From NCBI RefSeq assembly GCF_030345695.1, contig NZ_JAUASV010000012.1, positions 1 through 64,000 on the forward strand: 64,000 nt of DNA, given 5' to 3'. The stretch's first letter is position 1. Every line of letters begins with the position of its first letter. Shown piece by piece: positions 48,154 through 55,353 of this stretch. A program made the translations under genes and the position numbers. The notes below the pieces were generated by a model. That model had not been told where the DNA came from and searched no databases. It saw only the letters and a program-made list of their open reading frames with translations. The DNA is from Galbitalea sp. SE-J8 (lineage in GTDB: Bacteria; Actinomycetota; Actinomycetes; Actinomycetales; Microbacteriaceae).

Positions 48154-48184
48154 TTGCGTTGGAGTGGACTCCAGGACCTAGCGT
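48154..48184 (+). promoter_or_regulatory. MerR-type promoter with 19-bp spacer and dyad
   Basis: TTGCGT (48154-48159), a 19-nt spacer and TAGCGT (48179-48184). The spacer holds the dyad TGGAGTGGACTCCA (48160-48173). The long spacer with a central dyad is the classic target of MerR activators. The -10 ends 6 nt before the merR ATG, so the message is probably leaderless. Confidence 0.7.
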
Positions 48185-48190
48185 TGCGGC

Positions 48191-48676
48191 ATGAGCATGC
48201 AGGTCGAATTCGAGGTGCTGGACGACACGGACGCCAGCCTGGGCATCGCCGAGGTCGCGCGCCTGAGCGGACTCAGCCAGGACACCCTGAGGTGGTACGA
48301 ACGGGAAGGCCTCCTGCCCGCGGTGCGTCGGGGGTCGGACCGTCGCCGGCGCTACACGCGCAGGGACGCGGCCCTGGTCGAGACGCTCGCGAAGCTGCGC
48401 GAGAGCGGGATGCCGACGGATGAGATGCGCGAGTTCTCCCGCCTGGTCGCCGGCGGCGCGGCGACGCACGCGCGCCGCCTGGCGATCTTGGAAGCGCACC
48501 GTGATCGCATCCGTCGCCGCCAGGCGGAGCTCGATCAGCACCTGGCGTCGCTCGAGGAGAAGGTGACCCACTACCGCTACCTGATCGACGCCGGTCTGGA
48601 CTGCGACGGCCGACCCGTGTCGGGTGGGGTCGCATCCGTGCAGCGCTCGGTCACGACGAACGGGAGCCTGCGATGA
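48191..48676 (+). CDS. MerR family transcriptional regulator
   Basis: A 161-residue regulator with the N-terminal winged helix-turn-helix (GIAEVARLSGLSQDTLRWYEREGLL, about residues 17-41), the RRYTRRD wing, and a long dimerisation coil (about 85-135). It lacks the Cys set of metal sensors; its subclass usually sits beside aldo/keto reductases and senses small organic or redox signals. It overlaps the reductase start by ATGA and should regulate its own promoter, just upstream. Confidence 0.9.
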   Translation: MSMQVEFEVLDDTDASLGIAEVARLSGLSQDTLRWYEREGLLPAVRRGSDRRRRYTRRDAALVETLAKLRESGMPTDEMREFSRLVAGGAATHARRLAILEAHRDRIRRRQAELDQHLASLEEKVTHYRYLIDAGLDCDGRPVSGGVASVQRSVTTNGSLR

Positions 48677-49686
48677 GCCTGCCGACCACCCACCTCGGCG
48701 ACGGACTGACCGTCAGCCGGCTCGGCTTCGGCGCGATGGCCCTGACCGGCGTGTACGGCTCCAGCACGCTCGCGGAGAACCTGAGGGCGCTGAACCACGC
48801 CCTCGACGCCGGCGTGACGCTCATCGATACCGCGGACATCTACGGCGACGGCGACAGCGAGCGCACGGTCGGCGAGGTGGCTGGGCGCCGCCGGGACTAC
48901 ATGACGATCGCCACCAAGTTCGGGATCACCGGCTCGATCGCGGCGAAGACCATGCGCGCTCGCAACGACCCCGCCTACGTGCGCGCGGCCGCCGAGGCCA
49001 GTCTCGGGCGGCTCGGCGTCGACACGATCGACCTCTACTACCTGCACCGCCGCGACGTCACGGTGCCCATCGAAGACACCGTCGGCGCGATGAGCGAGCT
49101 CGTGGCCGCGGGCAAGGTCCGGCACCTCGGCCTGTCCGAGGTGACCGCGGATGAGTTGGAGGCCGCGCACCGCGTGCATCCGATCGCCGCGGTGCAGAGC
49201 GAATGGTCGGTGTGGAGTCGCGACGTGGAGCGCTCCGTCGCGCCGACGGCCGCCCGCCTCGGCATCGGTTTCGTGCCCTACTCGCCGCTGGGGCGCGGAT
49301 TCCTCACCGGCGCGCTGAGCGACCCCGCGACGTTCGCGGGCGACTGGCGGGCGGGCCTCACCCGGTTCACCGGTGACGCCTTCGCGACCAACCAGGCCGT
49401 CGTCACGGCGCTGACCGGGATCGCCGCCGACCACGGCGCGACGGCTGCCCAGATCGCGCTCGCCTGGCTGTACGCGGCGGGCGACCGCCTCGGCCTGCCG
49501 GTCGTCCCGATCCCCGGCACCCGTCGCCCCGAGCGCATCACGGAGAACGCCTCCGCCGCGTCGATTGCGCTGACCGCCGACGACCTGCGCGTGCTCAACG
49601 CACTGTCCGCGTCGGTCGTCGGCCAGCGATCGGACTTCGACGACCCGAACTGGACGAGCGACTCGCGCGAGAGCACCGACCGGTAG
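48673..49686 (+). CDS. Aldo/keto reductase
   Basis: A 337-residue NADPH-dependent TIM-barrel oxidoreductase. The catalytic tetrad is visible: Asp in LIDTADIYGDG, Tyr in the same motif, Lys in IATKFGI, and His in YYLHRRD. The C-terminal NADPH-binding stretch is in PIPGTRRPERITEN. Subfamily resembles YdhF/AKR11-like enzymes; substrate unknown. Co-transcribed with the MerR regulator upstream. Confidence 0.92.
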   Translation: MSLPTTHLGDGLTVSRLGFGAMALTGVYGSSTLAENLRALNHALDAGVTLIDTADIYGDGDSERTVGEVAGRRRDYMTIATKFGITGSIAAKTMRARNDPAYVRAAAEASLGRLGVDTIDLYYLHRRDVTVPIEDTVGAMSELVAAGKVRHLGLSEVTADELEAAHRVHPIAAVQSEWSVWSRDVERSVAPTAARLGIGFVPYSPLGRGFLTGALSDPATFAGDWRAGLTRFTGDAFATNQAVVTALTGIAADHGATAAQIALAWLYAAGDRLGLPVVPIPGTRRPERITENASAASIALTADDLRVLNALSASVVGQRSDFDDPNWTSDSRESTDR

Positions 49687-49824
49687 GCCTGCTGCCGGCG
49701 TCGTCTGGAGCGTCGACGGGCGCTCGGAGCAACGAGAGGCATGATCCTCGGCCTGCTCACGGGCCAGGTCGCCGTCATTGCACCGGTCGGCGCGCTTGGC
49801 GGTGTTGCCGCGGGTGCGACGGCG

Positions 49825-49856
49825 TTCTGCTGAGGGCAGTTCTGCCGCTGGCAGAT
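49825..49856. promoter_or_regulatory. Two PopR-type boxes upstream of the clpP pair
   Basis: TTCTGCT-GAG-GGCAGTT (49825-49841) and TTCTGCC-GCT-GGCAGAT (49840-49856) overlap by two bases. Both match the TTCTGCC-N3-GGCAGAA box bound by PopR of Streptomyces, with two and one mismatches. They lie 39-70 nt before the first clpP start. Confidence 0.7.
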
Positions 49857-49895
49857 TGTGGCCGCCCGGTGGCGGACGTGGGCGATGGTGGGACC

Positions 49896-50525
49896 ATGAG
49901 TGACGCACCAGGAATGCCGCAGTTCAACGATCGCGCCCGTCGGGAACTCTACGAGCAGCGGGTCCTCGTGCTCGACGGACCGTTGGACGACGACAACGGG
50001 ACGCTCTTGGCAACCTCGATTCTCGGTCTCGCCGCCGAGGATGCGGTGACGGACATCGCCCTGTGGATCCACTCGCCGGGCGGGTCGGTGCCGGCGATGC
50101 TGGCGATCAGGGACGTCATGCGCCTCGTCCCGTGCGATGTCTCGACGCTCGTGATGGGCATCGCGTACAGCGCCGGGCAGTTCCTGCTGTCGTCCGGCAC
50201 TCCGGGCAAGCGGCGCGCGCTGCCGCATGCCCGCGTGCTCATGCATCAGGGCTCGGCGGGGATCGGCGGAGCGGCCGTCGATATCGAGTTGCAGGCCGAC
50301 GACCTCCGGCACACCCGGGACACCGTGCTCGGGCTCATCGCCGAAGACACCGGGCAGCCGATCGAGCGGGTATTCGAGGACTCCCTGCACGACCACTGGT
50401 ACACCGCCGAGCAGGCGAAGGAGTACGGGTTCATCGATGCGATCGTGCAGCGGTTCGAGGAGGTTGTGCCTCGCGCCCGCGATCGAGCAGGGTTCCGGAC
50501 CGAGACCGAGGAGGCGGCGCGATGA
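49896..50525 (+). CDS. clpP: ATP-dependent Clp protease proteolytic subunit, active-type
   Basis: A 209-residue ClpP with the full triad by alignment: Ser92 (GIAYSAGQF), His117 (VLMHQG) and Asp162 (FEDSLHDH). The IHSPGGSVPAMLAI loop is normal. It should form mixed tetradecamers with the next gene's product and work with a Clp ATPase. The ATG at 49896 is chosen; GTG 49869 is an in-frame alternative. The next clpP overlaps by ATGA. Two PopR-type boxes upstream suggest it corresponds to the second, PopR-controlled ClpP pair of Actinobacteria, not the housekeeping one. Confidence 0.88.
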   Translation: MSDAPGMPQFNDRARRELYEQRVLVLDGPLDDDNGTLLATSILGLAAEDAVTDIALWIHSPGGSVPAMLAIRDVMRLVPCDVSTLVMGIAYSAGQFLLSSGTPGKRRALPHARVLMHQGSAGIGGAAVDIELQADDLRHTRDTVLGLIAEDTGQPIERVFEDSLHDHWYTAEQAKEYGFIDAIVQRFEEVVPRARDRAGFRTETEEAAR

Positions 50526-51109
50526 GCACGTACACGATTCCCAACGTCATCGCGCGGGATGCGCGCGGGGAGCGCATCATGGACGTCTACTCGCACCTGC
50601 TGACCGAGCGGATCGTCTACCTCGGCACCGCCATCGACGCGGGAGTGGCGAACGCGCTGATCGCACAGTTCCTCTACTTGGAGGCCGACAACGCCGAGCG
50701 CGACATCCAGCTCTACATCAACTGCGAAGGCGGCGACCCGAGCGCCATGCTCGCGATCTACGACACCATCCGCTTCATCCGTTCCCCGGTGGCGACGACC
50801 TGCGTCGGCCAGGCCGTCGCGGTGGGCGCGGTCCTGCTGGCCTCCGGCGCCGACGGAAAGCGTGCGGCGCTTCCGCACACCCGCATCGTCCTGCATCAGC
50901 CGGCGGCTCAGGGCCGCGGGACCATCCCCGACCTGATCCTCCAAGCCGACGAGGTCGTCCGCATCCGCTCGGACCTTGAGGCGATCCTGTCCCGGCACAC
51001 CCGGCAAACCGTCGAGACGCTCCGCGCGGACACCGATCACGACCGCATCTTCACCGCGCGCGGCGCGATGGAGTACGGCCTGATCGACCAGGTCATCGAG
51101 CAGCGGTAG
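50522..51109 (+). CDS. ClpP-like subunit lacking the catalytic serine
   Basis: A 195-residue ClpP paralogue. His125 (IVLHQP) and Asp170 (LRADTDHDR) are in place, but the nucleophile stretch reads GQAVAVGAV, so the Ser of GQAASMGA is Ala100 (GCG, 50819-50821). The loop usually SPGGS reads CEGGD (68-72). It should be proteolytically dead and act as a structural or regulatory subunit of a mixed ring with the active ClpP encoded just upstream. Start ATG 50522 lies in the previous stop. Confidence 0.88.
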   Translation: MSTYTIPNVIARDARGERIMDVYSHLLTERIVYLGTAIDAGVANALIAQFLYLEADNAERDIQLYINCEGGDPSAMLAIYDTIRFIRSPVATTCVGQAVAVGAVLLASGADGKRAALPHTRIVLHQPAAQGRGTIPDLILQADEVVRIRSDLEAILSRHTRQTVETLRADTDHDRIFTARGAMEYGLIDQVIEQR

Positions 51110-51116
51110 CCCGCGG

Positions 51117-51476
51117 TCAGGCCGCGAGAGCGAACGCCGTCGCGCAACTCGCGTTCTGCGCGGGCCCGGCCTGCGCCGCACGAAGGTCGTCCGCGACGGC
51201 GACGGTCAGGTCCAGCAGCGTCACACCGAGCGCATCCGCGACGGCGGCGATCACCTCGCTCGACGGCTCCTTGATCCCCCGCTCGATCTCCGAGAGGTAC
51301 TGCGTCGAGACGCCGGCACGTCGAGCCGTCTCGGTCAGAGTCTCATCGCGATCATGGCGCAGGATGCGGAGGTGAGCGCCGAGCATGTGCCGCCACAGCG
51401 GCTCCCGCTCCGGACGATCCCGCTCCTTCGGGGTCTCGTTGGACACCAGGCGAAGACGCGCACTCGATTCGGCCAT
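51117..51476 (-). CDS. popR: PopR/ClgR-like XRE-family regulator with ALAA C-terminus
   Basis: A 119-residue helix-turn-helix regulator. The HTH is at about residues 35-85 (LRILRHDRDETLTETARRAGVS and on). The protein ends in FALAA, like an ssrA-type degron. In Streptomyces PopR, the regulator of the clpP3-clpP4 operon, two C-terminal Ala are needed for degradation by Clp protease. It is convergent with the clpP pair (7 nt) and has its own box upstream. PopR versus ClgR is judged from the box sequence. Confidence 0.82.
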   Translation of the reverse strand: MAESSARLRLVSNETPKERDRPEREPLWRHMLGAHLRILRHDRDETLTETARRAGVSTQYLSEIERGIKEPSSEVIAAVADALGVTLLDLTVAVADDLRAAQAGPAQNASCATAFALAA

Positions 51477-51515
51477 GCCTGATGCTAGATCGGCACCCCG
51501 GGCGCATCCGGGGTT

Positions 51516-51532
51516 TTCTGCTCAGGGCAGAA
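51516..51532. promoter_or_regulatory. PopR-type box upstream of popR
   Basis: TTCTGCT-CAG-GGCAGAA, one mismatch from the TTCTGCC-N3-GGCAGAA consensus, 40 nt before the popR start. It implies autoregulation. Confidence 0.7.
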
Positions 51533-51835
51533 CGGTCTCAGCGGACTCCAGTTGGGTCGGGCTGCCACGTCGGCGTGTGTCCGAGGTGGGCGGCGCAGGT
51601 CTCTAGCGCGGGACTTGACCCACGACCTGACCCACGACACTGACTCTCGCTCGCGCCACCGCATCCTGCGACACTGGCATCGGCGAGGCATCCGCCCGGA
51701 GGCGGGCGAACTGGGGCCACGTCAGCTCGGTGCGCTCATGCGGCTGATGACGAGCCGGAAGACCCCGGAGAGCGCGAGCGCGCTCATCGCCGACCGTGGT
51801 CGACCGAGATCGGCTCCGAACCACTGGACCGCGGT

Positions 51836-52180
51836 GCGCGCCCACGTGTTCTCGTCGCGCTCAGCTCATCCGGCTGGCCGGGCATGCTGCCGGTGTACCG
51901 GCGCATCGTCGCCGCGCTGTCGATCAACCCGACCGCCGATCAGCGCCTCATCGGTGACGTGATCCAGGCCGCCGGGTTGGGCCGCTGGCTGCCGAAGTCG
52001 GCCAGTCCAGCGACAATCCGGGATGCCGTCCAGGAGATCCTCGCCGATGACGAACTCAACGCCCGGGCGGCCGCGACCGGCCGCAGACGACGCGCTCAGT
52101 TCCCGGGTGCGGAGGTCGCCGCCGACCGGATCGCCGCCGTGATCGACCCGAGACACGGGCGCCCCGCGCCCATGGCCTGA
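51836..52180 (+). pseudogene. Remnant of a macrolide-type glycosyltransferase
   Basis: The frame reads ARPRVLVALSSSGWPGMLPVYRRIVAAL, like the start of the C-terminal domain of UDP-glycosyltransferases. It then jumps to DQRLIGDVIQAAGLG and KSASPATIRDAVQEIL, the end of the same domain. About 60-70 residues between, including the sugar-nucleotide HxG motif, and the whole N-terminal domain are missing. No start codon or ribosome binding site fits. The 300 bases before it (51533-51835) hold nothing I can support. Confidence 0.5.
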
Positions 52181-52188
52181 CCTCTCCG

Positions 52189-52242
52189 ACCTCAGTGGCG
52201 TCAATGACCTCGGTGGCGTCAATGACCTCAGTGGCGTCAGTG
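52189..52242. repeat. Three tandem 18-bp repeats
   Basis: ACCTCAGTGGCGTCAATG, then ACCTCGGTGGCGTCAATG, then ACCTCAGTGGCGTCAGTG at 52189, 52207 and 52225, just after the glycosyltransferase relic and before the tRNA cluster. The rest of the gap to 52340 shows nothing further. Confidence 0.8.
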
Positions 52243-52340
52243 CTCGCTCCGCGCGTGGCGGCGCTCCGAGTAACGGGCGCAGCCTCAGCCGGTAGGCCAC
52301 CGCACGCTGAATCTCCGGCATCACCGGGGGTTCCCTGCTG

Positions 52341-52413
52341 TGGGCGATACCAGACTCGAACTGATGACCTCTTCCGTGTGAAGGAAGCGCGCTACCAACT
52401 GCGCCAATCGCCC
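52341..52413 (-). tRNA. tRNA-Val (CAC)
   Basis: A complete cloverleaf of 73 nt with acceptor GGGCGAT/ATCGCCC, D-loop, anticodon stem CTTCC/GGAAG around TTCACAC (anticodon CAC), and T-arm with TTCGAGT. Discriminator A. It faces the other three tRNAs. Confidence 0.95.
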
Positions 52414-52556
52414 GTGTTGCAGGAACGATCGTAGCGGATGGGGGAGGCCCGCCGGGACCACGACGGACCGGGCGGCGAGGCGACACGCGCCTGCGTCATC
52501 GATTGGCGCGGTGCTCGACGATCGGCTATGTTCTTAGAGCCGCAGAGATGCGGAGT

Positions 52557-52629
52557 GCGGATGTAGCGCAGTTGGTAGCGCACAACCTTGCCAAGGTTGG
52601 GGTCGCGAGTTCGAGTCTCGTCATCCGCT
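52557..52629 (+). tRNA. tRNA-Gly (GCC)
   Basis: A 73-nt cloverleaf with acceptor GCGGATG/CATCCGC, anticodon loop TTGCCAA (anticodon GCC) and T-loop TTCGAGT. CCA is not encoded. Confidence 0.95.
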
Positions 52630-52663
52630 CGAAGGGGTTCCCGTTCCACGGGAACTCACTGAT

Positions 52664-52734
52664 GGTGGAGTGGCCGAGTGGCTAGGCAGCGGCCTGCAAA
52701 GCCGTCTACACGGGTTCGAATCCCGTCTTCACCT
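52664..52734 (+). tRNA. tRNA-Cys (GCA)
   Basis: A 71-nt cloverleaf with acceptor GGTGGAG/CTTCACC, anticodon loop CTGCAAA (anticodon GCA) and T-loop TTCGAAT. CCA follows at 52735-52737. Confidence 0.95.
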
Positions 52735-52767
52735 CCAGGCTCGGACCACCGAACCGAGCATCCATCT

Positions 52768-52839
52768 GGGCGATTGGCGCAGCGGTAGCGCGCTTCCCTG
52801 ACACGGAAGAGGTCACTGGTTCGATCCCAGTATCGCCCA
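52768..52839 (+). tRNA. tRNA-Val (GAC), integration site of the island
   Basis: A 72-nt cloverleaf with acceptor GGGCGAT/ATCGCCC, anticodon loop CTGACAC (anticodon GAC) and T-loop TTCGATC. CCA is encoded at 52840-52842. Its 3' part (from 52796) is duplicated exactly at 55006-55053. Confidence 0.95.
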
Positions 52840-52843
52840 CCAC
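52796..52843 (+). repeat. Left attachment-site copy (48 bp) inside tRNA-Val(GAC)
   Basis: The 48 bases from the anticodon loop through the encoded CCA recur exactly at 55006-55053. This is the usual outcome of integration by a tyrosine recombinase into a tRNA 3' end. Confidence 0.85.
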
Positions 52844-53956
52844 TTCCTCGGACTCGTGGTGCTCCACGAGGACTCCGAGGCGGTGCAGGGAGCGATCGCC
52901 CGCGACGCGCGCGACGGAGACGCGATCACGACCGCGACCAACGACAGAGGCGCGCGAACTGAACGAGCGCATCCGTGACGAGCGTGTGCGCGCCGGCGTG
53001 GTGTTCAGGGCTCGACGGTGCCCGCCTCGCACACGGTCCTGTCCGACGCGCTCGACGCCTCCGGCGTCTACGTCGGCATGACCCGAGGCCAGGAGACGAA
53101 TCGGCTGCACGTCGTCGCGGCCGACGTGGACGACGCACGGGAGCAGTTCGTGACCGCGCTCGAGCGGGACCGCGCCGACCGGGAAGCCGAGAAGTGGGAG
53201 CAGGCGATCACCGCGCTCGACCGGCAGCGTGACACGCACCGCGCCGAGTCCGACGAGCAGCAGGACGCGGTCGCCGCCGCGGACGCCCGCGCCACGCGGG
53301 TGCGCGCCGAGGTCGCGGCCCCGCTGATCGGGTGGGCCACCGCTGATGGCATCGCCTACCTCACCGGCCGGGAGCGAATGTGGGAGGCGCAGACTGCCCG
53401 TGGCAGCGCCGGGCGACTCAGGAGGCGTGCCGCCGGCCGCGCGGCGACCGAGGCCGTAGACGAGCACCGCGCGACGGAGGACGCAGTGCGGCGACGCTGG
53501 GGCAGCCTGCCGACCGGCGCGGGCGGCCTGAAGCCGTGGGCCGAGACGGTCGCCGGGAAGCAAGCCGACGCCGACCCGCGCGTGACCGAGACGCGGCAGG
53601 AGGCGGAGCAGGCCCACCGTGAACGAGGCAGCCTGGCCGAGCGGCACCTGCGCGAGTCCACCGTCCTGCGCCGGAAGGTGCTCGGCTCCGCGACCCCGAG
53701 CACCGCCCGCACCCGTGCGGCCGGGTTGCGTGCCCGCGCGGAGCAGGCCCGGCGCGACCTCGCGCAGATCGAGGCCCTGCCGGTCACCGAGGCCGTCCAG
53801 TATGTCCGCGAACTCGCCGCCCGAGCCCGGGCCGAACGGGAAATCGCCGAGCGCGCCCGGGCCGCGCGCGAGGCACGCGCCGCGCAGCTCGGTCGGTTCC
53901 GGCCGTCGAGCGACCACGGCAGGACGGGGCCGGAGCGCGACGCTCCCGGCCTGTAG
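52844..53956 (+). pseudogene. Decayed MobF relaxase/helicase (TraA type)
   Basis: From 52844 the frame reads GAIARDARDGDAITTATND, like the helicase part of TraA relaxases. It then shifts frame to ARELNERIRDERVRAG and, after a deletion, continues in GVQGSTVPASHTVLSDALDA and GVYVGMTRGQETNRLH (helicase motifs V-VI). An intact 312-codon frame (53018-53956) carries only the C-terminal tail, rich in Arg, Glu and Ala. The relaxase catalytic Tyr/His domain is missing. The coding begins at the att site itself, so the element was truncated on this side. Confidence 0.7.
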
Positions 53957-54028
53957 TCCGACACGCTGAGCCGTGCATGAGGCGCGTCGGACGCCGGCCG
54001 ATGCGGTTCGCCGCCGTAGAATCCACGC

Positions 54029-54298
54029 ATGACCCCGACAGCCGCCGAAGTGCTCGACGCCGCCAAGGCGCTCCCGCGCGCCGAGCGGGCCGAGGTCGCG
54101 CAGGAACTCCTCGCCACGCTCGGCACCGCGGACGTCTCGGACGAAACCCGGCTCGCTGCGCTCCGAGCCGCCGTCGACGCCGGGATCGCCAGCCTCGACG
54201 CTGGCCAGGGCATCCGCATCCCGGCAGGTGGTCTGCGGGACTACCTGCGAGAGCGCGGACGGTTGGCGACCGAGCGCGCCGACGCCAAGACCGCGTGA
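54029..54298 (+). CDS. Addiction-module antitoxin (Unstab_antitox type)
   Basis: An 89-residue protein beginning TAAEVLDAAKALPRAERAEVAQELLATLG, the pattern of the short helical antitoxin family often annotated as addiction module component. The C-terminal half (DYLRERGRL) would wrap the toxin. Its stop overlaps the toxin GTG (GTGA). Confidence 0.75.
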   Translation: MTPTAAEVLDAAKALPRAERAEVAQELLATLGTADVSDETRLAALRAAVDAGIASLDAGQGIRIPAGGLRDYLRERGRLATERADAKTA

Positions 54299-54870
54299 CG
54301 TTCGAGCTCGACCTCGCCCCGGAAGCTGAGGCGGACATCGATGACATCCTCGAATGGTCGACCACACAGTTCGGCGCAGCGATCCGCGACGGCTATGAAG
54401 CACTCATCGACGCTGCGATCCTCAGCATCGTGGACGACCCGAATCGCGCCGGATCGCACGACCGCACCGACCTCGGGCACGGAGTCCGCAGCCTGCACTT
54501 GATATCCAGCCGGGATGAGGTCAGCCAGGGCGTGCGGAGAATCGCCAACCCTCGACACTTCGTGATCTACCGCCAGGTCGGCAACCTGGTTCAGGTCATC
54601 CGCTTGCTCCACGAGGCGATGAACCTGCGGGCCCACGTCATGAGCAGCCCAGGATGGGCGCGCATCCAGGAGGACGCCAACGAGAGGGCCCGCGCTATTT
54701 TCCGCGAGGTCAACGAGCGCATGACGGGCCAGCCCGTGGACGACGTGCTCGCCGAACTCGTTGCGAAGATCAGCGCTGCGGGATTCGAGCCGAACCGTGA
54801 GTCTCTGCGTGAGCACGCGCTCAGCATCTCGAAGGACCTCGACGACATGATCGGGGGAGCATTCAGGTGA
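54295..54870 (+). CDS. RelE/ParE-type toxin with a 75-residue C-terminal extension
   Basis: Residues 1-115 are a RelE/ParE-fold toxin: FELDLAPEAEADIDDILEW, then RSLHLISS, HFVIYRQVGNLVQVIRLLHEAMNLRAH. The fold normally ends here at about 100 residues. The remaining 76 residues (from M116, ATG at 54640) form a separate charged helical domain. They may once have been an independent gene fused by loss of a stop codon, or a true extra domain. The partner antitoxin overlaps its start. It lies inside the tRNA-bounded island. Confidence 0.72.
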   Translation: MTFELDLAPEAEADIDDILEWSTTQFGAAIRDGYEALIDAAILSIVDDPNRAGSHDRTDLGHGVRSLHLISSRDEVSQGVRRIANPRHFVIYRQVGNLVQVIRLLHEAMNLRAHVMSSPGWARIQEDANERARAIFREVNERMTGQPVDDVLAELVAKISAAGFEPNRESLREHALSISKDLDDMIGGAFR

Positions 54871-54943
54871 GCCGTGTCGAGGGTACTGGCGAAGCCGCCT
54901 CAAAGACCTCTGACCGCTCACCCCAAGATCACCCCGAGGACGA

Positions 54944-55004
54944 ATTCAGGGGTCTGAGAGACGCCCCGAGGCCCCTAAGAGTCAGGGGAACTCGCCCCCT
55001 GAAT
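54944..55004. repeat. Inverted repeat beside the right attachment site
   Basis: ATTCAGGGG (54944-54952) and CCCCTGAAT (54996-55004) pair over 9 bp across 43 nt. The right arm ends one base before the att repeat. The arms may be recombinase or excisionase binding sites. A small open frame (54867-55067) runs through here without recognisable content. Confidence 0.5.
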
Positions 55005-55005
55005 G

Positions 55006-55053
55006 CCCTGACACGGAAGAGGTCACTGGTTCGATCCCAGTATCGCCCACCAC
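55006..55053 (+). repeat. Right attachment-site copy (48 bp), tRNA-Val 3' fragment
   Basis: Exact duplicate of 52796-52843. The 5' half of the tRNA is missing, so it is not a functional gene. From here to thrS (55054-55353) I see no other gene. Confidence 0.85.
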
Positions 55054-55340
55054 GAAGCTGCCAGTGACCCGCGATCTCGCGCGAACGCTGACGCGTCCGC
55101 TCTTCACTCCACGGTCGGCCACCGGTTCGCGTGACGGTGAGTGGGGCCCACCGGATGTGGGGCGGTCACCCGCGCGCACGGCGGGCGGGACGGGCGTTGC
55201 GGCGCTCATCGGTTCGACTGCGGTGAGCGGGTTTCGCTTGTCGGCAACGCGTCCTGCCGTGCGCCCGAGTTCGCGAGCAGGGCAAGCAGGACGTCGTGCC
55301 CCCGGTCGCCCGGCCGGCGGAAGCGGCATCCGCCCGCCAC

Positions 55341-55346
55341 TAAAGT
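55341..55346 (+). promoter_or_regulatory. -10 element of thrS (leaderless)
   Basis: TAAAGT, 7 nt before the GTG at 55354. No T-box or other leader RNA can fit if the message starts here. Confidence 0.5.
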
Positions 55347-55353
55347 CGTACGG

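Larger units (their letters stand above)
52844..55053. mobile_element. Remnant of an integrated element at tRNA-Val(GAC)
   Basis: About 2.2 kb between two exact 48-bp repeats of the tRNA 3' end. It holds a truncated relaxase, a toxin-antitoxin pair and an inverted repeat near attR. No integrase is left, so it can probably not excise unaided. Confidence 0.75.

Noticed and set aside
49741-49833. A 30-codon frame ATG-TGA of hydrophobic residues before clpP
   Set aside because: No ribosome binding site, and it runs into the PopR boxes. Probably chance.
55006-55053. A fifth tRNA gene
   Set aside because: Only the 3' part from the anticodon loop is present; the D-arm and acceptor 5' strand are missing.
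54867-55067. A 66-codon frame across the right att site
   Set aside because: It reads through the tRNA fragment and has no recognisable motif.
55054-55353. T-box or other leader RNA before thrS
   Set aside because: No T-box sequence (TGGN or antiterminator) and a -10 hexamer 7 nt before the start point to a leaderless message.
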